DNA of 64,000 nt from Argyresthia goedartella (GCA_949825045.1 OX463829.1:806001-870000); one strand, 5' to 3'. Counted from the first letter of the stretch, positions 41,300 through 52,849 are shown. Program-made: numbers and translations. Notes: a model not told the origin generated them from the letters alone.

Positions 41300-43009
41300 G
41301 AATTTGCGGCCCAACAATTTGTTGCCCCCCAACCGGAGACGGTGGTGTTACCGATCGCCTCTGTGCTTGTTTGGGATTTGGTTGGCAACCCAACATACGT
41401 TCGCGCCCTATTAGATTCTGGAGCTCAGGGCTGCATTGTATCGAACGATTTAGCGAAATGGTTGGGCCTCAATATAAATAATGTATCGCTGCCGAGGAAA
41501 TTGGTCCCTGCTGGGGATTACAGGGCAACCCTTCACGGGTTTTGTGATGCCTCTGAACGAGGGTTTGCGGCAGCGGTTTATTTGCGAACCGTCACCTCCA
41601 CCGGGGAGGTCGACGTGCGTTTGGTTTTGGCAAAAAGCAAGGTAGCGCCTATTCGGACAAGGATGACGATTCCAAAACTGGAACTGTCCGGGGCTGCTCT
41701 TTTGACCAAACTTTTGAATCACACTCTAACAGTGTTGCGTGGGTCAGTGGTTTTGGAGGATACGGTGTACGCGTGGACGGACAGCCAGATTGTTTTGTGC
41801 TGGCTGAAGGCTTCGGTCCATAACTTAGAGGTTTTTGTTGCGAACCGTGTCTTCCAGATTGTGTCGTCTGAGGTCCCACTGACCTGGAGACATATACCAG
41901 GAGAATTGAACCCGTCTGATTGTGCATCCAGGGGATGTCGGGCTCCTGAACTCGTTAGACACCATTTGTGGTGGGGACCACCCTGGCTTGCCAGGAGAGA
42001 ATCGGACTGGCCCCACAGCCATGTAGTAGTATCTTCGGATCATGGCCCCAGAGCGGCCGTGCATGTTACCCAGAAGGGGCAATACAAGGCGTACCTATGT
42101 GTGTTTGTTTGTTTATCCACCAAGGCGGTACATCTCGAGCTCGTTGCTGATCTCTCGACAGAGGCTTTCATTGCTTGTTTGCATAGGTTTGTTTCTCGAA
42201 GGGGACTTCCAACTTTGATCCGCTCTGATAACGGCACTAACTACGTCGGTGCGGAACGATACTTACGAGAGATAGTCAACTTTTTGAATGTAAATAAAGT
42301 GGATATTGGAACGGCCCTCTCCCGTCGGGGTATACAGTGGACCTTCAGCCCACCGAGTTGCCCCCACTGGGGTGGGATTTTTGAGGCCGTAGTTAAGTCA
42401 GCTAAGACGCACTTGGGGCGTATAGTAGGTCAGACCGCGCTGACTTTTGAGGAGCTCGCGACATTGTTTTGTAAGATCGAGGCCGTTCTCAATTCGCGAC
42501 CGTTGTGTCCGCTCAGCTCGGATCCAAATGACCTGGAGGCTCTGACCCCAGGCCATTTCTTGATAGGACAGCCACTTAACGCGTTGCCCGAGCACCCCTT
42601 CGAGGGAGTGAAATTGTATCGGTTGTCAAGGTATCAGATGTTGCAGCAGTTTACTCAGAATTTCTGGAAGCGTTGGTCGCTCGAGTATCTGCATATCTTA
42701 CAACAGCGCCTTAAGTGGACTGACAAAACCAGCCCCCCTAGTGTTGGTGACCTCGTTCTGGTTAAGGATGCTAACCTACCGCCACTACGTTGGCGCAGGG
42801 GGCGCATTGTTAACTTGTTCCCTGGCAAGGACGGGACCCCCCGGTCTGCGGAGGTTCTAGTAGGAGGCTCGGTTCTAAAACGAGCGGTAGCAACGTTGTC
42901 TCGGCTGCCCGTAGATAAGGGGACAGGTGGGTGCCTGTCCGGGCGGGTGATTGTTCGATTCCAAATCGATATTCGATCGATGGTTTCGGAACGGCCATTT
43001 TTAATTTGA
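41300..43009 (+). pseudogene. BEL/Pao-3 deleted pol: protease fused to RNase H and integrase core
   Basis: In frame with gag beyond the TAG. It has a protease start (ALLDSGAQGCIV), then at about 41525 switches directly to RNase H (LHGFCDASERGFAAAVYL, IPKLELSGAALLTKL, YAWTDSQIVLCWL), so the RT domain is missing. A second junction near 42050 removes the integrase zinc domain. The integrase core follows (STKAVHLELVADLS, RSDNGTNY, HWGGIFEAVVKSAK) with a complete C-terminus (WRRGRIVNLFPGKDG). Both deletions keep the frame. Without RT the element depends on help from another copy. Coding ends just inside the right LTR. Confidence 0.88.
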
Positions 43010-43495
43010 CGTTGCTGCCAACCTTGCAGTTTTTGACAACTGACAGACGGAAAGCCCTCGCAATGTAACGCGTATTGATTAGGGTATTGAAATTAAATCG
43101 CAAGCCATCTGGAATGTATTCGGGTTCCCCTCAGGATTGTCTATATAGCTGAGTGTGTTGTGGTTCCCCGAACCAGATAAAGTTCGCATTTACGTGGCCG
43201 ATTGGTTTTTCCCACGTAACATAACCTGTGTTGGAACACTGTGTTCGTCGAAGCTGGCCTGCCAGTCATACCTGGTTGGCTGAAGAACCTGTCTACCAAG
43301 AAGAGCCTAGGGTGCACCCGGGCCTTGCAGAGAGACAGGAAGTTGACGGGACCGAAGCACAGACCAGGTTAGATCGACTCCATAATTAATAGCTCGGTGA
43401 ATCGCCGACGTTCACACTTCTTGGCATCTGATCGCTACGCTACCTCGTAGCTGATGGGCCCCTGCGAGGTCATTGGGTGCCGAGAAGCCTGAACA
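42952..43495 (+). repeat. BEL/Pao-3 3' LTR
   Basis: 544 bp, pairs with 38026-38570. Confidence 0.9.
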
Positions 43496-43500
43496 ATAAC

Positions 43501-44206
43501 TATCGTTCCAATATCAGAGTATGTGGCGTTAAATCTACAAAAGGACAGATATATACCCGTATCACAGGAAAATCTACGAAAATGCATAATAGAAGAAAGA
43601 CAGTTCTACATTCCTGTGCAGCCTACAAAACCCTATTTTCAAGATGAAGTCCGATAAAGATTTATGTGGGCAAACAGAGAGCAAATGTGAAATAAATGTC
43701 GCTAAGTGTAAAAATAACTGGGTCGGACTTATGAAAGAAAACATTTATCTATACTTTTGTTGCGAGCAATGTCTACTAAACTAAGAACAATATGCGGAGA
43801 TCCAGTTACCGCTCACGGGCTTACGCATACAAGTGTCATTAGCCTCGACGATTATTGCGTAATCCGATCCGATCAATCACATAATCAACATAACCATAGA
43901 GACGGAAGATGACAACGTGACAAATCGAATAACGAGAGAAAGAGATCAGTTATCTCAGGAGATACAAGCGAAGCTGAAGCTGATGAAACAGAGTCAAAGT
44001 TATGAAAATGAGACGCAGGTCTCATACCATGTCATACACCAATACATACTGATTTACGGTATCCTAACAGCTATGATACTGTTGGCTTTGGCATGGATAT
44101 GGCGTCGATCACGTCGCAGTTGGAGAACACCCCAGACACCAACAGCAACAGTGGAAACACGGCAGCCCGCCCCCGTCCCCGCCCCCGCCCCCGCCCCAAG
44201 TACCAA
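43501..44206 (+). pseudogene. env-like glycoprotein, C-terminal segment
   Basis: Coding resumes after ATAAC in several frames with stops, including cysteine-bearing stretches. From 43917 one open frame carries a charged helix and a membrane segment (ILIYGILTAMILLALAWIW), a basic stop-transfer (RRSRRSWR) and a tail of Pro-Ala repeats. The tail reads on into MITE-A copy 4. Domain order matches the BEL/Pao-1 env at 5405-6331, so both derive from the same broad env type. Confidence 0.7.
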
Positions 44207-44463
44207 CTTCACGCAGGCGGGCATCGGCGTTCGAAATTTGAATGTCAGTACCAACTTCACAAACAAACTAGGGCGGCACGTAGGCAGGCGTCGACGTTCG
44301 AAATTTGAATGTCATAATATGTAGAAAAATTACACATTATGGTCATAATGTGTAATTTTTCTGATAAGAAATGAGTTTTTACCAAGTAGTTTAACATTTT
44401 GCTGATCGTAACGTGCGGTTTTTGTACGCAGTAAAGAGGGTTTATGATACGTGTGTAGATAAA
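44200..44463. mobile_element. MITE-A copy 4, right part, fused to env tail
   Basis: Carries the two GC-rich 35-bp repeats, the ATTACACATTATGGTCATAATGTGTAAT palindromic stretch (read in parts) and the GTGTGTAGATAAA end, but lacks the left half. The env frame runs through the repeats. Confidence 0.65.
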
Positions 44464-44799
44464 CATAATTTCCTTTGTTATTTCATAACTTGTATCACCA
44501 CATCAGCTACTAATATTTAAACATGAAGGCACCCCTAACGCTCATCTTTGCCCCCCGGGAATATGTTCGGGAACCGAAAACCTTTTGCTGACGCCGCCGA
44601 ATGTAGTCGGCGACTCAAGTTAATTTATCTACTCCATTTTAAAGAACCGCGCGTGCCGGGTGCATTCATAACATTTTCATACATAATTATCAAAGGTACA
44701 ACATAAACCGTGAAATATAGTGATGTAGTGTTATACATTGTGTTTTCACTTCAAACATCAACTCAAACAAGGCCTCACCCCAAACAACGAAAAATGAAG
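44464..44799. other. intronic stretch, nothing recognised
   Basis: Contains GAATATGTTCGGGAACCGAAAA and other mixed sequence. No gene or element named. Confidence 0.45.
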
Positions 44800-45655
44800 C
44801 CGTCACAATAGTAATTCACTCATCATTAACAGACCATAAAGCGGTCCTGTTATGTCTTAACTTAAAAAAAAGATATGTCCACCAACGACATATTCAGTTT
44901 TGGACATAGAGGGGCTATCAAAATCCCTAAAAGAAACAAATTTTTACTTAATTTGTCCCGGACAGAAATGATGCTATGAATTCTTTTATAGAAATTTTAC
45001 AAAATGCCATTAACTCTATTACTAAAACTCGCAAAGTTTCAAGTAGGAAAAAGATTTTTAAACCGTGGATGACTGCAGGACTCCTGCGTTGCATAAGAAA
45101 TAGAGATAACCTGCATATTAAATTAATGTCAGACCCTGAAAATAAAAACCTTAAACTAACTTACAAAAGATATAGGAATTTTTGCAACAATTTGTTACAA
45201 AAACTTAAGACAGACTGAAAAATCGCAGATTACAATAAACAACTTTGGAAGGCTATTAAAATGATTTCCTCGACAACTCAAATTAAAGACAAACCTAAAG
45301 AACTTTTAACAAGCTTAAATTCCCTCTGCCGACTCACATTACCTAAAGCCAAAATTATAACTTATGCCGATGACACGGTCTTACTCTTTCTAGGAAAAAA
45401 TTGGGATGTAGTTTGCTCAAACAGGTTTCAACAATCTTGTCTCCTCTTGGTTTCATGAAAATATTTTGACGATTAACACTGAAAAAAACAAATGTTTAAC
45501 TTTCTCGATCACTGCCTCAACACAACCAAACATTGAACACAAATTATATGCTCATACATGCAATATTTTAGGAAATAATGTCTGCTCATGCAGAGTGCTA
45601 GAAAGGATTTCTAATATCAAATATCTAGGTATAGTTCTGGACAAAGGTCGTGGCA

Positions 45656-46172
45656 TACGAGATACCCAATCAAAATTGTATACCCACCATGCAGAACAGT
45701 CTTCTGCCAAAGGAGTTGCTATCGGATGTTGATAAATATATACAACAATCTGCCACAGTCATTCAAAAATTTACCACTGCCTATTTTTAAGAACCACCTA
45801 CACAAATGGTTAGTCGATAAATGTTTCTACAACATAGAAGAATGTTTTGACTGATAAATGTAAAGATTAATATTATTTAAGTAAAGTCATTTGACATGAG
45901 TAAGAATAATTTTGACATTTTACATAAGTACTTAGATACATGTTTTTTTATAGAAATGAATTATTAGCTTAGTGTTTTAATATAATATAATATATATTTG
46001 CATGCCTAATTAGATAAAATATGCGAAAAACATAATTTTAGTTACATCTGACATGTACCATATTTTAAGCAAATAAATGTCTATGTCTATGTCAATATGC
46101 GAAAAACATAATTTTAGTTACATCTGACATGTACCATATTTTAAGCAAATAAATGTCTATGTCTATGTCAAT
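45656..46172 (+). mobile_element. second LINE 3' end inserted in the first
   Basis: Reads TQSKLYTHHAEQSSAKG, then IYNNLPQSFKNLPLPIFKNH, and ends DKCFYNIEECFD before a stop at about 45855. The 3' UTR and ATGTCTATGTCTATGTC tail follow. The last 76 bp are duplicated (46021-46096 and 46097-46172). Confidence 0.75.
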
Positions 46173-46446
46173 AACCTAAAATTTCAAAACCATATTCAGA
46201 GTCTCAGCACTAAAATTAGAAAATTAATACATATTTTTAAACATCTTCGACATGTAGCAGAGCCATTCCTTATGAAACGCATCTATGTGTCTTTAGCTGA
46301 ATCTTTCATACGCTACGGCATCTCTAGCTGGGGCGGTGCCCATAAGACTACACTTCTACGCGTCGAAAGAGCCCAGCGTGCTGTGTTGAAGGTTTGCACA
46401 TTCAAACCGTACCTTTTCCCTACAACAGAACTCTACAATTGTTGTG

Positions 46447-46999
46447 ATGTTCTGACTTTCAGACAGATATTCATTCAGATCGCTATACTTAGACAACATA
46501 ATATACTCTCATCAAATAATTCTAATAACTATACAATTAATTCAAAAAGGTGAAAAGATAAAGTATGCCCACTTATAAAGGTTCGTACTAATTTTATGCA
46601 AAGGTTTTTCAAGTTTCTGGGACCCTTTTTATACAATAAATTGAGAAAAGCAAGCGAAATTTACAATAAAACTAACTTTGAAACAAAAAAAAACAATATA
46701 CAAATGGCTGAGATCCCAATCATGTTCTGACTTTCAGACAGATATTCATTCAGATCGCTATACTTAGACAACATAATATACTCTCATCAAATAATTCTAA
46801 TAACTATACAATTAATTCAAAAAGGTGAAAAGATAAAGTATGCCCACTTATAAAGGTTCGTACTAATTTTATGCAAAGGTTTTTCAAGTTTCTGGGACCC
46901 TTTTTATACAATAAATTGAGAAAAGCAAGCGAAATTTACAATAAAACTAACTTTGAAACAAAAAAAAAACAATATACAAATGGCTGAGATCCCAATCAT
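46447..46999 (+). repeat. 275-bp tandem duplication in LINE C-terminus
   Basis: 46447-46721 repeats at 46722-46999 almost exactly, with one extra A in an A run. Confidence 0.9.
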
Positions 47000-47112
47000 A
47001 TGAGGATACTGAAAAATTCCTAACTATTCTATCTTAATAAACTCACATTATTAAGCATATACGTAATTAAGTAATACTGGTAATTCCAAATATTAATTTT
47101 TAAACATGGACA

Positions 47113-47186
47113 TACGACTCACTCACACACACCCTCACTCATACACACACACCCTCACTCATACACATACACACATACTCTCACAC
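47113..47186. repeat. CA/CTCA simple repeat
   Basis: Run of ACTCACACACACCCTCACTC-type repeats. Confidence 0.85.
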
Positions 47187-47573
47187 TAAACATTTTATTA
47201 TATTTTTCTAAATAAGTTTGTAACCACGATGTTTAGATAAAAAACATGCTACCTGTATACATTTAATCATTTAACTATTTACTGCTAGAATACTGAACAT
47301 TTTACTCTGTTAATTTTCTAAAATTGTTAAGTGTCACTTACTGGAGGGAAGTGATACTACTTAAACTACACCACAGGGTTCGCCCTATTTTAGGGAGTAG
47401 TGATCATCCCTTGTTCCTTACCTAGTGTAATTACAAGATTTATGTTGTGAAGTTTTTAAGAATAAACTATTATTATTATTATTATATCTAGTAGTATTAC
47501 CTTTTTGTGTTAATTTGATTTCCGGCATACACCGCCCTTTCTCAATAATTTTTCTTTTCACCGCAAAAGAAAA

Positions 47574-47929
47574 ATTATGAAATTTGCCTTTTTTCATCAT
47601 ATCCATGCACACATCTCATATGTACATAATCATTATAAACTCGTATTTCACTCAGTTCTTAAACTCACAAGTTACAAATTAACTAAACAAAAACAACAGA
47701 AGCTAACACTATTTACGAACAGAAAACTTTTGAGAAATAAAAATGGCGCCGGCCGTGAGCCCAGCTGTTCAATTGGATGGAATACGATACGCTAACCAAA
47801 TTGAAATGCCGGACCTTCTCTATTACTATTATGCTGGTCGGGTGTCTTCGTAAATGATTCGAAAAATGCAATGTTGCTTGCTCCGCTCCCGAGCGAGTGA
47901 ATGCAAGCGCAAACTAAACTAGTAGCATT
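47574..47929. other. unassigned stretch before repeat R
   Basis: Nothing recognisable. It may be an extended part of repeat R. Confidence 0.35.
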
Positions 47930-48581
47930 GGGGTCTCACTGCACAGTTTAGGTACGTTCGAACGGCCAACCCGACGGGCGGTAATTCAGTTATGTTGCCG
48001 CTCGCTTGGCTGGCAGTCGCGTCGCGCGCTAGCCGCTCCTCATAAGCAACTTTTCTGTGATTATTGCAACAACAATGACTTAAGTACCTAATATTTTACG
48101 GTGTCTAAAGGAATTGTTCACAAATAAAATTCGATTCCTTTTTAATTGAATACCTTTTTGTTTAACTAAAAGTAAACACTTTAGACCCAGTATAAAACAA
48201 ATAACAATTACCTAGCCTTAGAATTTTAAATCGCCTGAATAAGTACTATAAACACCTCTCTTAGATAGAGTGGACTAAAATTCTCAAACACAAATACTCA
48301 ACTCACTCACTCAAAACAAAAAATAACATTCATTCTTATGTCAGAGTAAAAATGTCCAGGTAAGAATCATCCAAAATCCAAATCATGTCAAGTTAATATT
48401 ATGTCAAAAAAATAATTCAAACTATAATAGGATTCATTAATCAGTAGGTCACGATGTTTAGTTTTAAAGGAAGGCAGTAGAAGTTTTTTTTCTGTAGGTG
48501 CTTAGCGATTGTTGTAGGTAGTGCAGGTGCGAGCTATTGCGCTGTATTGTCGCGCAGCGAGAGTAGCTATTTATTTAAGTG
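47930..48581. repeat. dispersed repeat R, copy 1
   Basis: Matches 62262-62851 over about 600 bp, including GGTCTCACT...AGTTTAGGTACGTT at the left, TTGTTCACAAATAAAATTCG in the middle and GTAGCTATTTATTTAAGTG at the right. No coding frame. Family unknown, probably a non-autonomous DNA transposon. Confidence 0.75.
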
Positions 48582-48900
48582 GGGCTTCGTTTCGCTCACC
48601 CCCATTTATCCTTCATGTTAGGTTGAACATGCAAGAACAATATAAATACTTAAAACATAAACTTAAGTACACATAAAATATATATTGTATATGTCTTGTT
48701 GCCCAGGAAGGTTTAGACAACACGTTTTGTTCACTCACTTGTCTGACGGAACTCAGTGACAGTGGTTAAACGTCGGTATTTAATTCACGATCTAGAGAGT
48801 TAGTTAAATGTCTGATTTAACCAACTAACTGCGATATATCCATGTCGAAGAAGCATGCTATCCACTGCATCCACCTATAACAAAAAAAGAGATTAAAATA
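48582..48900. other. stretch between repeat R and minisatellite
   Basis: Includes GGGCTTCGTTTCGCTCACCC, similar to a motif at 27240. No gene. Confidence 0.4.
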
Positions 48901-49870
48901 GATATCATTGTTCAGTGGGGACTAAAACAAGATATCATTGTTCAGTGGGGACTAAAACAAGATATCATTGTTCAGTGGGGACTAAAACAAGATATCATTG
49001 TTCAGTGGGGACTAAAACAAGATATCATTGTTCAGTGGGGACTAAAACAAGATATCATTGTTCAGTGGGGACTAAAACAAGATATCATTGTTCAGTGGGG
49101 ACTAAAACAAGATATCATTGTTCAGTGGGGACTAAAACAAGATATCATTGTTCAGTGGGGACTAAAACAAGATATCATTGTTCAGTGGGGACTAAAACAA
49201 GATATCATTGTTCAGTCGGGACTAAACCAAGATATCATTGTTCAGTGGGGACTAAAACAAGATATCATTGTTCAGTGGGGAGGGGACTAAAACAAGATAT
49301 CATTGTTCAGTGGGGACTAAAACAAGATATCATTGTTCAGTGGGGACTAAAACAAGATATCATTGTTCAGTGGGGACTAAAACAAGATATCATTGTTCAG
49401 TGGGGACTAAAACAAGATATCATTGTTCAGTGGGGACTAAAACAATATATCATTGTTCAGTGGGGACTAAAACAAGATATCATTGTTCAGTGGGGACTAA
49501 AACAAGATATCATTGTTCAGTGGGGAGGGGACTAAAACAAGATATCATTGTTCAGTGGGGACTAAAACAAGATATCATTGTTCAGTGGGGACTAAAACAA
49601 GATATCATTGTTCAGTGGGGACTAAAACAAGATATCATTGTTCAGTGGGGACTAAAACAAGAGATCATTGTTCAGTGGGGGGGGGGACTAAAACAAGATA
49701 TCATTGTTCAGTGGGGAGGGGACTAAAACAAGATATCATTGTTCAGTGGGGGGGGGACTAAAACAAGATATCATTGTTCAGTGGGGGGGGACTAAAACAA
49801 GATATCGTTGTTCAGTGGGGGGGGGACTAAAACAAGATATCATTGTTCAGTGGGGGGGGACTAAAACAAG
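48901..49870. repeat. 30-bp minisatellite, about 31 copies
   Basis: The unit is GATATCATTGTTCAGTGGGG plus ACTAAAACAA. Copies are almost identical for the first 26, with rare single-base changes. The G run lengthens from 4 to as many as 9 or 10 towards the right end. Since 30 is a multiple of three and the unit lacks stops in the + frames, long open frames appear (10-residue repeats). They are not evidence of a gene. Confidence 0.97.
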
Positions 49871-50384
49871 AAGAAAGGAGATACTTAAAGTTTGCTGCAC
49901 AATCATCACATTGAATAGGGATAACAGTTTTCTCCGTTGAATTTATCACAAATAGGACATAATGTTTCCCTTTTTCGTAAGAAAACTAACTCAGTTAATA
50001 GTTTTAATCAATAATTCTGCCATAATCACATTGGCATGCAAATTGCAAAACTAATGAACCTATTCGCCAAAAAAATACTCAGAAATCAGCTGTTTTGTTT
50101 CGTATCAAACTGCGTTTCAGTCGTTCACTGAGTTCACGCTATTTTTCTATTCATAGACTTTCAGTTAAATTCAACCGAGACATTATTTTATTCAGGTAGA
50201 TAGTAAAAATGCTGAAATGGTGTTTTTTTGTTTTGCTTGAATTTGTTTTATCAAACAACCATAATTGTAACTAGACAAAACAAAACATATCATAATCTAT
50301 AATTTTAAAGTGAATCTATGAAAACGAAAATGTATATCTTCGGAAAAAATCGAGGTCTTGACGACGGAGATAGAAAGTGGAAAC
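49871..50384. other. unassigned stretch
   Basis: AT-rich, no recognisable element or frame. Confidence 0.5.
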
Positions 50385-50575
50385 GGCCTTGCTGTTAATA
50401 ATTTTGTAATTATTTATTATAGTATAAGTTAAGCACAAGCAATTTTTAAAAGACATCGAAAAATCAATCCGTGGGAGTTTCTACACCCTTCTTCTCCCAC
50501 AGTGGTCCAATGTACAGAAGTGGAAAAAAATTACGATTGCTAATTATAAGTAAATATCTGCAGTAATAAAGAGAT
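50385..50575 (+). mobile_element. LINE-D 3' UTR fragment
   Basis: Matches the 3' UTR of LINE-D (TTGCTGTTAATAATTTTGTA, TCTTCTCCCACAGTGGTCCA) and ends AATAAAGAG. Inserted in the minus-strand LINE-C fragment. Confidence 0.8.
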
Positions 50576-51716
50576 TTGATTGATTCATTGATTTTGGGTA
50601 AAGGGATAACATGAGCCTGCTTCCATGCTTTAGCGAAGATACCGGATACAAGAGAAATATTCAAAATATGTGTTATAAGCGGTATCACCCCATCTTATTT
50701 ATATATTTATATATATATTTATTCTTAGCGATAGCTGTAATGTTAACCTAAGAAATAATCACAGGCTACTTGCGCTCCGGTTTAGACTCGCAAAGGTTAG
50801 CAATTCTTTCAAGGGTCAATGCATTCTCTACTACAACAAGATACCTCTGGAGATCTTGAAATTGCCATTTGAGCAATTTAAAAACTATTGTAAAGCGACT
50901 TTGTCGAAAAAGGGATATTACAATGTTCAAGATTACTTAAATGATGGGTCTGTATGGGGTTAATCTGGCTCAACACAGACCTTGCTGTTAATAATTTTGT
51001 AATTATTTATTCCTGCTTATTAATTATGATAATGACTAAATATTATATTTTGTATTAGTTAAGCATAAGCAATTTTTAAAAGAGATCTAAAAATCAGTCT
51101 GTGGGAGTTTCTACGGCCTTCTTCTCCCACAGTGGTCCAATGTGGAGAAGTGGCAGAAAATGACGATTTCTAAGTATAAGTAAATATCTACAGTAATAAA
51201 GACATTTGGAATTTTGTAATTTTTGTAATTATATGGGAAGCAACATATCCAGGCTGATGCCATCGCTAACCATCGCCTTAGTAGTGATAGATGTAATAAT
51301 CTTCCTAACTTTTGCCTCACTCACATAAACGAAATGAGAAAGTTGTACAGGAAGGCAACTGAATATCTGACAGGTGTGCCAGCGTGACCGATTCTGCCTG
51401 AGGATCAACATTACCGGTGGAGTCGCAAAGTGATCATTTAAGCCATCAATATCAGTGATTGTCGAAGTCATTCCTGTCTCCACCTAACCCACACCCAATG
51501 TTGACAGGAACCTCCACATTTGACCTGGGGATGCGTGTTCTAACCGACTATGTATGTAGGTACCGACGATTTTTGCATTTCTACAGAGTTTGTTACATAT
51601 GTTACGTAGTTTTTTTATAAGCGGTCAGGTTAGCATCGGTGGGTTGTTTTATGTGCCTCACTTTAGCTCTGTCTCGTTTTGCCATAACGCGCGGCCTCAA
51701 AGGTGCATGCCTCTCC
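50576..51716 (-). pseudogene. LINE-C fragment, RT entry region, interrupted
   Basis: On the minus strand from 51716: MAKRDRAKVRHIKQ, MWRFLSTLGVG, FVYVSEAKVRKIITSI and SDGISLDMLLP. After the LINE-D insertion (50700-51225) come IPLITHILNISLVSGIFAKA and WKQAHVIPLPKINE at 50688-50590. These are the linker and first RT motifs of a Jockey-group LINE. Both insertions in it are in the opposite direction. Confidence 0.8.
50700..51225 (+). mobile_element. LINE-D copy 2, 3' end
   Basis: Open from about 50726: LSDSCNVNLRNNHRLL, YNKIPLEILKLPFEQFKN, KKGYYNVQDYLND, stop near 50960, then the 3' UTR with AATAAAGACATTT. Confidence 0.85.
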
Positions 51717-52331
51717 GTACAGTATAGTCTCCGTCTACATCAACTCCGCCGCTTCTCTCTTCTCCATGGTCTACGAGAATAGGGTTTTGTAACAGTATCG
51801 AGATTAGAAGCGGAGATTAGAAGGGAGATTTTAAAAAGAGATCTATACCCTGACTGGCCTCCTGTCCCCTAGACACAGTTACTTATCTCTATCATATACG
51901 CTTCTTGATAATTATCAGATAATTATCGGTAGGACCACCAGCATTTCTTGGGCTTTAAACTAGTATGTATTATTTTCTTCTAGCCTTAGTAATTGTTCAG
52001 CATTGACAGTTTTTAATGAGTTGGTCCGCGGTGCGTTAAAGAGGGAAAAAGGGTAAAAAATGCTGCAATACGTAGTTTCGCCAACGCAATGGCACGGTTG
52101 GCTCGGTACGCAAGAGGGAATCCTCTCGGCAAGTTGACCCTTCGTTCACACACGTGAGTACGGAAATATACGTTCGGATTCAGATCACATTCGCGTGCGC
52201 ATTCTTTGTTATGATCATCGATTATTATAAGACATGCGACGGATAGTGATTTGGCCTAATACCGAATATTTGGCCATGTTTTTGACAGAAGTATTCGTCG
52301 CGAGAATGCACATACAAATTTGAAGTTGCTG
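51717..52331. other. unassigned intronic stretch
   Basis: No gene or known repeat seen. Confidence 0.5.
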
Positions 52332-52849
52332 TCAATAGAAATTGTGGACTATATAAACAAAGCGCCATGTTGTCTTTGTCTATGAACAGGTGAACTATCT
52401 AGAGATGGGTATGTGATTAAAATATGTTAGGTGCTTAATTAATTTTCACACACGTTTCGATAAATGTGTCGTGTTATGATGTCACAGATTATGAAGTAAC
52501 GCTTCAAAATAAAATGACGGTATAAAATAGCATCTCGAATAAAATAGGGTTATATTCAAATAGACAATAGTCATTAAAATATTTTTGAAAATTAAATTTA
52601 CACTGACAATACAGAGTTCGATGAGAAAAAAATATGAGAGCACTCTCGACGCAGTACAGAATTGATTATTGATTCTATGATTTTCCGAAAGCAACTGGTG
52701 ATTATTGAATATTTCATTCTGAAATACAGTGAATATCAGACAAGACTTGATGCTACACGAGTTGGAATAATGTTCAGTGAGACTCCTCGACCTTGAGAAT
52801 TAACCCTGAGAAAACGGTTTGTTTACATAGTCCACAATTTCTATTGATG
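52332..52849. repeat. region bounded by 29-bp inverted repeats
   Basis: CAATAGAAATTGTGGACTAT at the left and ATAGTCCACAATTTCTATTG at the right, extending to 29 bp with one mismatch. The AT-rich interior has no gene. Possibly a MITE or the ends of a degraded DNA transposon; flanking duplications are not obvious. Confidence 0.5.

Larger units (their letters stand above)
38026..43495 (+). mobile_element. BEL/Pao-3 retrotransposon, internally deleted
   Basis: The LTRs at 38026-38570 and 42952-43495 (TGTTCG...GAACA, 545 and 544 bp) differ by only a few bases. Perfect ATAAC duplications lie at 38021-38025 and 43496-43500. A primer-binding-like TGGTAGCAAGAGC follows the left LTR. Gag is complete; pol is shortened by two large in-frame deletions. 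It is inserted in the env-like gene. Confidence 0.92.
44800..47573 (+). mobile_element. LINE fragment related to the one at 20900, deleted and interrupted
   Basis: Pieces in order: SLTDHKAVLL (endonuclease end), FKPWMTAGLLRCIRNRD linker (44976-45218), YADDTVLLFLGKNW (45365-45410, RT catalytic box after a large deletion), ISNIKYLGIVLD (45610-45640), then after a second LINE insertion IRYGISSWGGAHKTTLLRVE (46272-46553) and a 3' UTR ending in (TTA)n near 47473-47486. Linker and C-terminal blocks match the LINE at 20900-24314. Confidence 0.8.

Noticed and set aside
48901..49870. CRISPR-array-like appearance of regular 30-bp repeats
   Set aside because: There are no spacers: units abut directly. 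The context is an insect intron with no cas genes.
48915..49940. Open frames of 206, 152, 82 and 78 codons with 10-residue repeats
   Set aside because: They are created by a 30-bp minisatellite without stops; no start context, domain or non-repeat coding sequence.
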